A stretch of DNA of 64,000 nt. Origin: Catenulispora sp. GP43 (lineage in GTDB: Bacteria; Actinomycetota; Actinomycetes; Streptomycetales; Catenulisporaceae). Below, one piece after another: positions 56,493 through 64,000 of this stretch. The stretch spans positions 1-64,000 of the forward strand of contig NZ_JBGCCT010000036.1 of NCBI RefSeq assembly GCF_041260665.1, in the 5' to 3' direction. The notes below the pieces were generated by a model. It worked only from the letters and a program-made list of their open reading frames with translations, was not told the origin of the DNA and made no database searches. Every line of letters begins with the position of its first letter. Within the stretch, counting starts at the first letter, position 1. Position numbers and translations under genes: made by a program.

Positions 56493-56598
56493 ACAAGCCG
56501 CCGCAGGGCCGGATCCGTTGACGTCCGGTCCTGCGGCACCGGTGGCGGGGCACGGCAGGCGATCAGGCGATCATGACCTTTCAGCGATGGAGCAGTTG

Positions 56599-57588
56599 AT
56601 GGCGGAACAGATCCTCCTCAGACCGGGAAACCGGTCCTCGCGCCGGCTTCCCGCCGGCGGGCCGCAGCCGCCCGCGCGCGGGCGCCGGTTCGCGGTGAGT
56701 GTGCGCCGCAATCTGGCCGGATACGGGTTCATGGTCGGCGCTGTGCTGTGCTTCGCCTTGTTCTCCTGGTATCCGATGATCCGCGAGTTCGTCATGAGCT
56801 TCCAGGGGACGCACCGGGACCCGGTCACGCGGCTGCCCACGACGACCTGGGTGGGTTGGCGCAACTACACCCGGATCTGGCACGACCCGACGTTCGCCGC
56901 GGCGTGGAAGAACACGGTCGAGTTCAGTCTGCTCGCGCTGTTGATCGGCTTCGCGGTCCCGTTCGTCGTGGCCATCGTCCTCAACGAGCTACGGCACGCG
57001 CGCGGCTATCTGCGGGTCCTGGTCTACCTGCCGGTGATGCTGCCGCCGGCCTCCGCGCTGTTGCTGTTCCAGTACTTCTACGACCCGAACACCGGGCTGT
57101 TCGACCACCTGCTGCGCCTGATGCACCTGCCGACGTCGCAGTTCGTGCAGTCCTCCGGCAGTGCGATGGTCTCCGTGGTCATCGCGTCCACCTGGATGAA
57201 CATGGGCGGCACGACGCTGATCTACCTGGCCGCGCTCCAGAACATCCCCGGCGAGCTGTACGAGGCGGCGGAGCTGGACGGCGCGGGCATCCTGGGGCGG
57301 ATCCGGCACGTCACGATCCCGCAGACCCGGCTGATCCTGTCGATGATGCTGATGCTGCAGATCGTCGGCACGATGCAGCTGTTCATCGAGCCCTTCATCC
57401 TCACCAACGGCGGTGCCGGTCCCGGCAACTCGACGATCTCCGTGGTGAACCTGATCTACCAGTACGCCTTCAACCTGTCCGGATCCAGCAACTACAACAG
57501 CGCCTCGGCGCTCGGGGTGCTGCTGATGCTGGTACTGGGCGTCTTCTCCGCCCTGTACCTGTGGATCAGCCGAGACCGTGAGAACTAA
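56599..57588 (+). CDS. ABC permease, MalF-like
   Basis: A 329-aa inner-membrane permease with six hydrophobic segments, the first at VGAVLCFALFSWYP. The EAA coupling loop is EAAELDGAGILGRIRHVTIP, with the conserved Gly. The extracytoplasmic loop YDPNTGLFDHLL and the final segment ALGVLLMLVLGVFSALYLWI are as expected for CUT1 permeases. ATG 56599 (MAEQ) has GGAG 7 bases upstream; ATG 56587 is an alternative. The second permease gene follows 19 bases later. Together they would form the membrane channel for the alpha-glucan importer. Confidence 0.9.
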   Translation: MAEQILLRPGNRSSRRLPAGGPQPPARGRRFAVSVRRNLAGYGFMVGAVLCFALFSWYPMIREFVMSFQGTHRDPVTRLPTTTWVGWRNYTRIWHDPTFAAAWKNTVEFSLLALLIGFAVPFVVAIVLNELRHARGYLRVLVYLPVMLPPASALLLFQYFYDPNTGLFDHLLRLMHLPTSQFVQSSGSAMVSVVIASTWMNMGGTTLIYLAALQNIPGELYEAAELDGAGILGRIRHVTIPQTRLILSMMLMLQIVGTMQLFIEPFILTNGGAGPGNSTISVVNLIYQYAFNLSGSSNYNSASALGVLLMLVLGVFSALYLWISRDREN

Positions 57589-57607
57589 GGGCAGGAGGGA
57601 GCCGACC

Positions 57608-58558
57608 ATGACGACGCAGAACACCAGGACCCTGATCAACCGCGGCCGCGCGCGCAAGCGGTCCCCGCTGGACGACACGAGCACCCGCACCCTGGTCTCC
57701 ACCGCCACGCTGAACCGCCGCTCGGGCCGGATCGCGTACTGGACCGTGGCGACCCTGGTCATCGCGGGGTTCACGATGATCTTCCTCGGACCGCTCTACT
57801 TCATGTTCACCGACGGTCTGAAGTCGACCAAGGAGTCGGTGCAGAGCCCGCCGACGCTGTATCCGCACTCGGTGCACCCCGGCAACTTCGTCGACGCCTG
57901 GAACGGGACCGGGATCGCGCGGCTTTTGGCCAACACGCTTTACTACGCGTTCGGCGCTCTGGCGTTCCAGCTCATCTTCGACGTCGCCGCCGCTTACGCG
58001 ATCTCCAAGCTGCGGCCGCGGTTCGGCAACGCGGTCTTCGGCATGATGCTGGCGACGCTGATGATCCCCTCGCTGGTGCTCATCGTGCCGCAGTACCTCA
58101 CGGTCGCCGACCTGCCGGTCCTGCACCTGAACCTGATCGGCTCCCCCGCCGCGATCTGGCTGCCGTCGGTGGCGAACGGCTTCAGCATCTTCCTGCTCAA
58201 GCGGTTCTTCGACTCGATCCCGGACGAGCTGATGGCCGCGGCCGCGATCGACGGCGCGGGGCGGATGCGGACGCTGTGGTCGATCGTGCTGCCGATGTCG
58301 CGGCCGATCCTCGCCGTGGTCTCGATCTTCGCGGTGACCTCGGTGTGGAAGGACTTCCTGTGGCCGAAGCTGGTCGAGGGCGGCTACAGCCCGACCCGTG
58401 AGACGTTGAACGTCGGCCTCACCTCCGCGGCGAACACGTCCCCGCAGAACATGGTGATCGCCGCTTCGGCCATCGCCGCCGTCCCGGCCGTCATCTTCTT
58501 CCTGGCCTTCCAGCGGAACATCATGTCCGGTCTGACCGCCGGCAGCCTGAAGGGGTAG
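57608..58558 (+). CDS. ABC permease, MalG-like
   Basis: A 316-aa partner permease. Six membrane segments begin at YWTVATLVIAGFTMIFLG; the periplasmic loop LYPHSVHPGNFVDAWNGTG and EAA-type loop DELMAAAAIDGAGRMRTLWS are conserved (the first EAA position is degenerate). It ends in GLTAGSLKG, the typical MalG terminus, and GGAGGGAG lies 7 bases before ATG 57608. The intact permease pair contrasts with the permease remnant at 11476. A C-rich gap follows before the glucosidase gene at 58689. Confidence 0.9.
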   Translation: MTTQNTRTLINRGRARKRSPLDDTSTRTLVSTATLNRRSGRIAYWTVATLVIAGFTMIFLGPLYFMFTDGLKSTKESVQSPPTLYPHSVHPGNFVDAWNGTGIARLLANTLYYAFGALAFQLIFDVAAAYAISKLRPRFGNAVFGMMLATLMIPSLVLIVPQYLTVADLPVLHLNLIGSPAAIWLPSVANGFSIFLLKRFFDSIPDELMAAAAIDGAGRMRTLWSIVLPMSRPILAVVSIFAVTSVWKDFLWPKLVEGGYSPTRETLNVGLTSAANTSPQNMVIAASAIAAVPAVIFFLAFQRNIMSGLTAGSLKG

Positions 58559-58688
58559 CCCGCACCGGCGTCACTGCCACCGCCGCCACCACCACTTCCA
58601 CCACCCGCTTCCACCACCACCTCCGTGCGTCGAGCCGCTCGGCCGGTACCCCCTTGCCTGAAACCCAGCTCCAGAAAGCAGGACCCCC

Positions 58689-60371
58689 ATGACCCAGGTC
58701 GAAGACAAAGGTCTGCGCACCGCCGAGCCGCCGACCGCCGATGTCGCCGATGCCGCCGATGCCGCCGCCGCGTGGTGGCGCAGCGCCGCGATCTACCAGG
58801 TCTACACGCGCAGCTTCGCCGACTCCGACGGCGACGGTGTCGGCGACCTGCCGGGCGTCCGCGCCAAGCTGCCGTACCTGGCCGCCTTGGGGATCCAGGC
58901 GATCTGGTTCAACCCTTGGTATCCCTCACCGATGGCCGACGCCGGCTACGACATCGCCGACTACCGTGACATCGAGCCGGTTTTCGGCACGCTGGCCGAC
59001 GCCGACGCGCTGATCGCCGAGGCCCACGCCCTGGGGATCAAGGTGATCATCGACATCGTCCCCAACCACTGCTCGGACCGGCACGCCTGGTTCCAGGCGG
59101 CGCTGGCCGCGGAGCCGGGATCACCGGAGCGGGCGCGGTTCTGGTTCCGTCCCGGACGCGGCGAGGACGGCTCTCTCCCGCCGAACGACTGGCAGTCCAT
59201 CTTCGGCGGACCGGCGTGGACCCGGGTCCGCGCCGCCGACGGGACGCCCGGCGAGTGGTACCTGCACCTGTTCGCGCCCGAGCAGCCCGACTTCAACTGG
59301 ACCTCGCCGGCCGTGCGCGCGGAGTTCGAGGACGTCCTGCGGTTCTGGTTCGACCGCGGCGCGGACGGCATCCGCATCGACTCCGCCGCCCTGCTGACCA
59401 AGGATCCCGAGCTTCCCGACCTGGCCTCCGATCCCCGTCCGCACCCGTATGAGGACCGTGACGACGTCCACGAGATCTACCGCGCCTGGCGCCGGGTCGC
59501 GGAGTCCTACGGCGGCGACCGCGCGCTGATCGGCGAGCTGTGGATCCCGGACCCGGAGCGCTTCACGCACTACTTCCACGACGACGAGCTGCACAGCGCC
59601 TTCAACTTCCCCTACCTGTGCAGTGCCTGGGACGCCGCCGAGCTGCGCTCCGTCATCGACGCGACGATCCGGATCCACGCGCCGGTCGACGCACCGCCGA
59701 CCTGGGTGCTGTCGAACCACGACGTCGACCGGCACGTCACCCGCTACGGCCGCGCCGACACCTCCTTCGGCATGGACCGCCGCGAGCACGGACGCCCGGT
59801 GGACGTCGAGCTCGGGACCCGGCGCGCCCGGGCGGCGGCGATGCTGACGTTCGCGCTGCCCGGCGCGGTGTACGTCTACCAGGGCGACGAGCTGGGCCTG
59901 TGGGAGGTCGAGGGCATCCCGTCCGAGCTGCGCCAGGACCCGATCTGGCAGCGCACCGGCGGCACCGACCCGGGGCGCGACGGCTGCCGCGTGCCGCTGC
60001 CGTGGTCCGGCCAGGCCGCGCCGTTCGGCTTCTCGCCGGCCGGCGCGCCGGCGCGGCCCTGGCTGCCGCAGCCGGCGGGCTGGTCCGGGCTGACCGTCGA
60101 GACGCAGACCGGCGACCCCCGCTCGATGCTCGAGCTGTACCGGGCGGCGCTGCGGATCCGCCGCGAGGAGACCGGCCTCGCGGACGGGCCGATGCGCTGG
60201 ATGCCGAGCGCCGAGGCCGTGCTCGACTTCGTCAGGGGCGACTCCTTGCGCTGCGTGGTGAACCTCTCGGCGGCGGCGGTCGGGCTGCCGCAGCACCGGG
60301 AGATCGTGCTGCAGAGCGCGGATCTGGTCGAGGGGATGCTGCCGCCGGACGCGGCCGTGTGGCTGCGGTGA
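58689..60371 (+). CDS. GH13 alpha-glucosidase (copy 2)
   Basis: A 560-aa GH13 enzyme clearly paralogous to copy 1. IYQVYTRSFADSDGDGVGDL, IDIVPNHCSDRHAWF, the nucleophile motif GIRIDSAALLTKDPELPD, acid-base GELWIPDPE and VLSNHDVDRH are all present. The nucleophile loop differs from copy 1 (RIDSAALLTKDP versus RIDVAHGLMKKHG), suggesting different linkage preference. It is the last gene of the importer operon, so it should act on imported oligosaccharides. The N-terminal ~25 residues (Ala/Asp repeats) are extra. ATG 58689 has an AGGA element upstream. Confidence 0.93.
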   Translation: MTQVEDKGLRTAEPPTADVADAADAAAAWWRSAAIYQVYTRSFADSDGDGVGDLPGVRAKLPYLAALGIQAIWFNPWYPSPMADAGYDIADYRDIEPVFGTLADADALIAEAHALGIKVIIDIVPNHCSDRHAWFQAALAAEPGSPERARFWFRPGRGEDGSLPPNDWQSIFGGPAWTRVRAADGTPGEWYLHLFAPEQPDFNWTSPAVRAEFEDVLRFWFDRGADGIRIDSAALLTKDPELPDLASDPRPHPYEDRDDVHEIYRAWRRVAESYGGDRALIGELWIPDPERFTHYFHDDELHSAFNFPYLCSAWDAAELRSVIDATIRIHAPVDAPPTWVLSNHDVDRHVTRYGRADTSFGMDRREHGRPVDVELGTRRARAAAMLTFALPGAVYVYQGDELGLWEVEGIPSELRQDPIWQRTGGTDPGRDGCRVPLPWSGQAAPFGFSPAGAPARPWLPQPAGWSGLTVETQTGDPRSMLELYRAALRIRREETGLADGPMRWMPSAEAVLDFVRGDSLRCVVNLSAAAVGLPQHREIVLQSADLVEGMLPPDAAVWLR

Positions 60372-60516
60372 AGCGAGGGCCGGTCGGGCCCGCCACAGGC
60401 AGAGCCGTTTTAGGAACGAGGGATTCGGCTCAGTGGTTCAGACCACTGCGACGTGCCGCACAACCAGCCTGGTCCGGCCCTGGTCCGGCCCTGGCGCAGC
60501 GGCCTACAGTCAAGGA

Positions 60517-61353
60517 ATGGACGCGCTCACTGTCTGCTTGTCCGTATACGCGGCGGTCTGCTTGGCGACGTGGCTCATGTCGGTGCTCACGCGCGAGTAC
60601 TCGTGGGTCGACCGGATCTGGTCCATCGTGCCCATCGCCTACACCGGGATCTTCGCCGGAGCGGCGGGCTTCCATGACGCGCGCCTGAACGTCATGTGCG
60701 CCCTCGTCACGCTGTGGGGCGTGCGACTCACCTTCAACTTCGCCCGCAAAGGCGGCTACGCACCAGGCGGTGAAGACTACCGCTGGGCTGTGCTCCGGGG
60801 CCGGATGGCACCTTGGCAGTTCCAGCTCTTCAACATCTTCTTCATCGTGCTGTATCAGAACGCGATCCTGCTGCTGATCGCCCTGCCCTGCAGGACCGCT
60901 CTGGAGCACCGTACGTCGTTCACCATCGCCGACGGCGTCCTCACCGCGTTGTTCGCCGGTTTCCTCGTCGGCGAGACGCTGGCGGACCAGCAGCAGTGGC
61001 GCTTCCAGCAGGCCAAGCGCGCCGATCTCGACGCCGGTCACGAGCCCGCGGCGCGCTTCGTCACCACCGGCCTGTTCCGGTTCTCACGACACCCCAACTT
61101 CTTCTTCGAGCAAGCGCAGTGGTGGGTCGTCGCAGGCTTCGGCGTCGCCGCGGCACGCGCGGTGCCGTGGACGGTACTCGGCGCCCTTCTGCTGACCGCG
61201 CTGTTCGTGGGCTCGACCCGCTTCACTGAGAGCATCAGCGTCTCGCGGTACCCGGAGTACACCAAGTATCAGCTGCGGACGTCCGCAGTCGTACCGTGGC
61301 GGCCTCGCAGCCTTCGAAGCGATTCGGAGGCTGCGCCGCGCCCTTTGGCTTAG
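60517..61353 (+). CDS. DUF1295 (steroid 5-alpha-reductase-like) membrane protein
   Basis: A 278-aa integral membrane protein with seven or eight hydrophobic helices. The WSIVPIAYTGIF helix, GGYAPGGEDYRWAVLR loop, and the C-terminal FRFSRHPNFFFEQAQWWV and RYPEYTKYQ motifs match DUF1295, related to isoprenylcysteine carboxyl methyltransferase and steroid reductase folds; the latter binds a cofactor. The substrate is unknown, possibly a lipid. TACAGT (60505-60510) lies 6 bases before ATG 60517, so the transcript may be leaderless. The start lies shortly after two CTGGTCCGGCC repeats. Confidence 0.85.
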   Translation: MDALTVCLSVYAAVCLATWLMSVLTREYSWVDRIWSIVPIAYTGIFAGAAGFHDARLNVMCALVTLWGVRLTFNFARKGGYAPGGEDYRWAVLRGRMAPWQFQLFNIFFIVLYQNAILLLIALPCRTALEHRTSFTIADGVLTALFAGFLVGETLADQQQWRFQQAKRADLDAGHEPAARFVTTGLFRFSRHPNFFFEQAQWWVVAGFGVAAARAVPWTVLGALLLTALFVGSTRFTESISVSRYPEYTKYQLRTSAVVPWRPRSLRSDSEAAPRPLA

Positions 61354-61484
61354 GGCTTAAAGGCCGGGCCGGCTGGCTGCCGGACCGTGAAAGTTACGGT
61401 GAACCCCTGCATCCGCCGACACCGGCGCGAACTGCTGTTACCTTGACTGCCAATCTGACTCCGCCGGGGCGTCTCGTCGCGAGA

Positions 61485-62516
61485 ATGGGCACGTCAATGC
61501 GCTTCAATGTCCCGCCCGGCTGGCCCGCTCCCCCGGACGGCTGGGTGCCCGATCCCGGCTGGCAGCCGGACCCCGCCTGGCCGCCGGCTCCTCCCGGGTG
61601 GCGGTTCTGGGTGGACGGCCCGACGCCGACGCCGTCGCCCCCTCCCGCAGCCTCGACTTCGGCCTCGGCCCTGGGCTCGAGGCTGGACGAGCAGTTGCTG
61701 AAGGTCGCCCAGTGGACCCGCCAGCGGGCCGGCAAGCACGAAGAATTTCCGGCCGTGGCGCTCTCCGGCCCCGATCCGGCCGCCAAGTGGTTCAGCCTGG
61801 CGAGCAGCGTCGCGAAGTTCGGTCCGGTCCACTCGGCGCTGAACACCGCCCTCGCCTCGGCCGTACCCGGCGGCGACCAGGTCCTGGACCTGGTCAAGTC
61901 GCTCTACGCCATCGAGGACGAGCAGTCGCGGGTCCTGCACAGCATCGACACGAACGTCAAACTCCTGAAAGAGGGCCCCTACCGCGCCGGCCGCCTGCTC
62001 CTGAGCGAAGCCCACCGCCTCGCCGACCACGACGAGGAGAGCCGCCGCCTCCTGGAGACCGCCAAGGACCGCTTCTACGACGCCCAGCCCCTCGCCTCCT
62101 CGGTCCAGGAACGAACCATGGTCGAGCTGCACCTGGCGCTCGTCTGGCTCGCCCTCGGCCGCCCCGACGACGCCCGCTACTGGCTGGAGCAGGCCTACCA
62201 GTCGGCGCGCGTGGTCATCGACTCGCTGACCCGGCAGGCCGGTGACGTCAAGGTCCTGAAATCCAAGTGGGCGGCGACTGCCCTGAGCATCTACTACCCC
62301 GCCGGCCTGTTCGTGGTCCCCCTCAAGCTGAAACGCCTCTGGAACGCCGACCGCGCCAACGGCGCCCTGACCGCGTTCCTGCCGGTGGCGAACTCCATCG
62401 CCGCCTGCCTGAACAGCCTGAACCCGCGCCCGGTCGTCCCCGGACTCCGACTCACGACGAACTACGACGGCAGCCGGCTGCTGCGGGAGGTCGGGATGGA
62501 GGAGACCGCGCCCTGA
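61485..62516 (+). CDS. Proline/tryptophan-rich protein with TPR-like helical body
   Basis: A 343-aa soluble protein. Residues ~5-65 are unusual: PPGWPAPPDGWVPDPGWQPD, WPPAPPGWRFWVDG, then Thr/Pro/Ser. The W-P repeats resemble DUF2510 or protein-interaction segments. Residues ~75-330 are helical (QVLDLVKSLYAIEDEQSRVLHSI, LLLSEAHRLADHDEESRR, LALVWLALGRPDDARYWLEQAYQ), like TPR or solenoid repeats. No enzymatic motif is visible. ATG 61485 is the first; ATG 61497 is possible. It is terminated by the strong bidirectional hairpin at 62542. Confidence 0.65.
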   Translation: MGTSMRFNVPPGWPAPPDGWVPDPGWQPDPAWPPAPPGWRFWVDGPTPTPSPPPAASTSASALGSRLDEQLLKVAQWTRQRAGKHEEFPAVALSGPDPAAKWFSLASSVAKFGPVHSALNTALASAVPGGDQVLDLVKSLYAIEDEQSRVLHSIDTNVKLLKEGPYRAGRLLLSEAHRLADHDEESRRLLETAKDRFYDAQPLASSVQERTMVELHLALVWLALGRPDDARYWLEQAYQSARVVIDSLTRQAGDVKVLKSKWAATALSIYYPAGLFVVPLKLKRLWNADRANGALTAFLPVANSIAACLNSLNPRPVVPGLRLTTNYDGSRLLREVGMEETAP

Positions 62517-62541
62517 TGAACCTTCCCCGGCAAGTGAGCCG

Positions 62542-62577
62542 GGGTGCGGCGCCGCCCGCATCGGCGGCGCCGCACCC
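62542..62577. terminator. Bidirectional 15-bp terminator
   Basis: GGGTGCGGCGCCGCC (62542-62556) and GGCGGCGCCGCACCC (62563-62577) form a perfect 15-bp stem with a six-base loop. It lies between convergent genes (stop 62516 on plus, stop 62602 on minus), so it can end both transcripts. Confidence 0.85.
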
Positions 62578-62601
62578 ACATCAGATCAATCCGGTGTGCT
62601 G

Positions 62602-63378
62602 TCAGGGAATGTTGTTGTTCAGGCTGGTGAAGTTCCACCAGCCCTGTCGGCCCACCGTGAAGGAGACCTTGTCCCCGTCGCCGTCGATCATGCCCACGTA
62701 CTGATTGCCCCTGACCAGCGGGCTGGGGTTGATCGGGCCGTGCGGGTCGACGGTGCCCTCGATGACCATGGAGGGCACGGTGTGCAGCGTCGCCGGGGCG
62801 ATCGGCTGCGAGGCGGAGATGTCGACGACCTCGTCGAAGTTCTTCGGTCGGGCCAGGTAGTGCGCGATGTGGATCTCGTCGCCCGCGCCGAAGACCAGGT
62901 AGGTGAGTTTCTCCGGATAGGGCACGTCGCTGAGCTTGCGGAAGCTGAACACCTGCCCCGCGCCCTCGCCGCGGCAGCGGACGTCGACCGTCGCGGTCGA
63001 GCCCTCGATCGGGATCTGCTGGAACTCGCGTTTGTCCCCGGTGGGGTTGACCACGACCCGTTCGAGGATGACCGGGAACGTCTTGCCGGTCTTGAGCTCG
63101 GGCAGTTCGAAGTGCGTCGGACAACTGAGCGCGTAGAACACCCGCTCGCCGACATGCTGCTCCAGGTCGGCCAGGTACGCCGCGCGCAGCTGGCCCTGGT
63201 CCTCGATGTCGAGCTCGATGACCGCCTGGTAGTTGTGCCCGCTGTTCGGGTCGTACAGGGCCAGGTGGTAGAAGAACAGCTTCTTGCGGCCCAGGATCAG
63301 GAACCGGTGGTGGAACTGGGGGTGGCCCTCGTGCTCATCTTCGTGCTCGTGCTCATACGGGGCGGATGCGGTAGTCAT
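62602..63378 (-). CDS. Uncharacterised beta-rich protein with His/Glu-rich N-terminus
   Basis: A 258-aa protein without signal peptide or membrane helix. Residues 9-26 are EHEHEDEHEGHPQFHHRF, a likely metal-binding or flexible acidic-His segment. The rest alternates strands and turns (FLILGRKKLFFYHLALYD, DVRCRGEGAGQVFSFRKLSD), ending with GRQGWWNFTSLNNNIP. No family recognised; the sequence VFGAGDEIHIAHYLARPKNF recalls lipocalin or cupredoxin-like folds only loosely. An AAGGAAG site precedes the start. Confidence 0.6.
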   Translation of the reverse strand: MTTASAPYEHEHEDEHEGHPQFHHRFLILGRKKLFFYHLALYDPNSGHNYQAVIELDIEDQGQLRAAYLADLEQHVGERVFYALSCPTHFELPELKTGKTFPVILERVVVNPTGDKREFQQIPIEGSTATVDVRCRGEGAGQVFSFRKLSDVPYPEKLTYLVFGAGDEIHIAHYLARPKNFDEVVDISASQPIAPATLHTVPSMVIEGTVDPHGPINPSPLVRGNQYVGMIDGDGDKVSFTVGRQGWWNFTSLNNNIP

Positions 63379-63544
63379 GATCGGTTACTTCCTTCCGAGT
63401 GGTCCGGATGGAGAGAATTCCCGGGGACCAACCTAGGATGATCATGAGAGGTAAGGGTGCCCTTATAGCCACTTCAGGTGACGGGCCGGGGCCCGGTTCA
63501 GCAGCCAGCGCCATGAAATTCCGCACCAGCAAGGATTTCCGCGT

Positions 63545-64000
63545 TCATGCTCGTTCGCGCTGCCGCACCCGCGCCGCCTCCCGGGTGAGGTATTCGACCT
63601 CTTGCACGCTGGTCGCGGCGCGCGCCGCCTCAGCGTACAGCTCGGCGGCGAGCGCGCGGTCGCCGGCGCGTTCGTGCAGGTACGCGGCCACCGCGGCGCG
63701 GCGGGGGACGTCGGCGCCGACCTCGGCCAGGGCCGCCAGTCCGGCCTGCGCGCCGTCGGCCTCGCCGACCGCGACGGCGCGGTTGAGCCGCACCACCGGG
63801 CTGCCGGTGAGGGCCAGCAGTTCGTCGTACCACTCCACGATCTGCGGCCAGTCGGTCTCCTCGGCCTTCTGGGCGTCCGCGTGCAGCGCCGCGATCGCCG
63901 CCTGCGCCTGGTACTCGCCGAGGCGGTCGCGGGCCAGGGCGGTCTGCAGGATCGTGACGCCCTCGGCGATCAGCGCGGTGTCCCAGCGGGAGCGGTCCTG
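63545..64000 (-). CDS. ECF sigma factor, 3' end (partial)
   Basis: The C-terminal 151 codons of a gene running off the window. The frame reads SRWDTALIAEGVTILQTALA, then WYDELLALTGSPVVRLNRAVAVGEADGAQAGL, LHERAGDRALAAELYAEAA, and ends VRQRERA. This matches the C-terminal helical, TPR-like extension (DUF6596) of ECF42-type sigma factors, which regulate stress responses with YCII-domain proteins usually encoded upstream. The sigma domains and the likely partner gene lie beyond the edge and cannot be assessed. Confidence 0.75.
   Translation of the reverse strand, partial: QDRSRWDTALIAEGVTILQTALARDRLGEYQAQAAIAALHADAQKAEETDWPQIVEWYDELLALTGSPVVRLNRAVAVGEADGAQAGLAALAEVGADVPRRAAVAAYLHERAGDRALAAELYAEAARAATSVQEVEYLTREAARVRQRERA

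Noticed and set aside
58559-58688. CCACCACC-rich gap as a regulatory site
   Set aside because: Only low-complexity repeats and no clear palindrome or promoter; no supportable function.

Overview
The window is very GC-rich DNA with strong third-position GC, GTG and TTG starts, tight ATGA/GTGA overlaps, possible leaderless promoters, SpoIIE-type phosphatases, GntR/LacI/HxlR/TetR regulators and many secreted carbohydrate-active enzymes. This points to a filamentous, mycelial actinobacterium (Streptomycetales/Catenulisporales-like); the species cannot be named from the sequence. No intact rRNA, tRNA, CRISPR array, phage or plasmid module was seen. Layout: 1-6.3 kb is a decaying segment. It has a GC homopolymer edge, a GT4 glycosyltransferase, a broken MerR gene, an anti-sigma-type ATPase remnant, an IS21 istB remnant grafted onto the end of a SpoIIE phosphatase gene, a universal-stress-protein relic and a 3' tRNA fragment. 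6.3-8.7 kb holds an intact GAF-SpoIIE-HATPase regulator and a methyltransferase. 8.85-14.5 kb is a GlcNAc/chitin-type locus: a secreted GH18 chitinase, a GntR/UTRA repressor with DasR-like ACTGGT operators, a GH4 glycosidase and a BadF-type sugar kinase. Its ABC transporter and GH3 hexosaminidase genes survive only as internally deleted remnants. 14.5-24.6 kb is mostly surface proteins: a beta-helix/PKD/CWB2 protein, a phosphate-binding-protein-like surface protein, and a galactose-oxidase-like copper radical oxidase flanked by duplicated modules. Between them lie a racemase, a P-loop protein and a broken GNAT gene. 24.8-32.7 kb is a fructan locus. Its operon encodes a solute-binding lipoprotein, permease, ATPase, PfkB kinase and GH32 levanase; it is divergent from a LacI repressor, with three GGAAACGTTTCC operators between them. 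33-44.8 kb is housekeeping/accessory: penicillin acylase, tandem COG4315 lipoproteins, an anti-sigma factor with a broken sigma partner, a TetR-controlled NAD-binding epimerase/kinase pair, a nucleotidyltransferase, a thiolase divergent from an HxlR regulator, and a PaaI fragment. 45-60.4 kb looks like an alpha-glucan, probably alpha-1,3-glucan, utilisation locus. It carries two GH87-type beta-helix glucanases followed by a GH13 alpha-glucosidase, two tandem LacI regulators, and a divergent SBP-permease-permease-GH13 operon with no ATPase gene of its own. 60.5-64 kb holds a DUF1295 reductase-like membrane protein, two uncharacterised proteins and the 3' end of an ECF sigma gene. Together the chitinase, alpha-1,3-glucanases, glucosidases, lipoproteins and oxidase suggest a lifestyle that exploits fungal cell walls and plant or bacterial polysaccharides. 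Each polymer has its own regulator, operators, importer and intracellular kinase or glycosidase. A second theme is gene decay: at least six genes keep recognisable 5' and/or 3' ends but have lost their middles.
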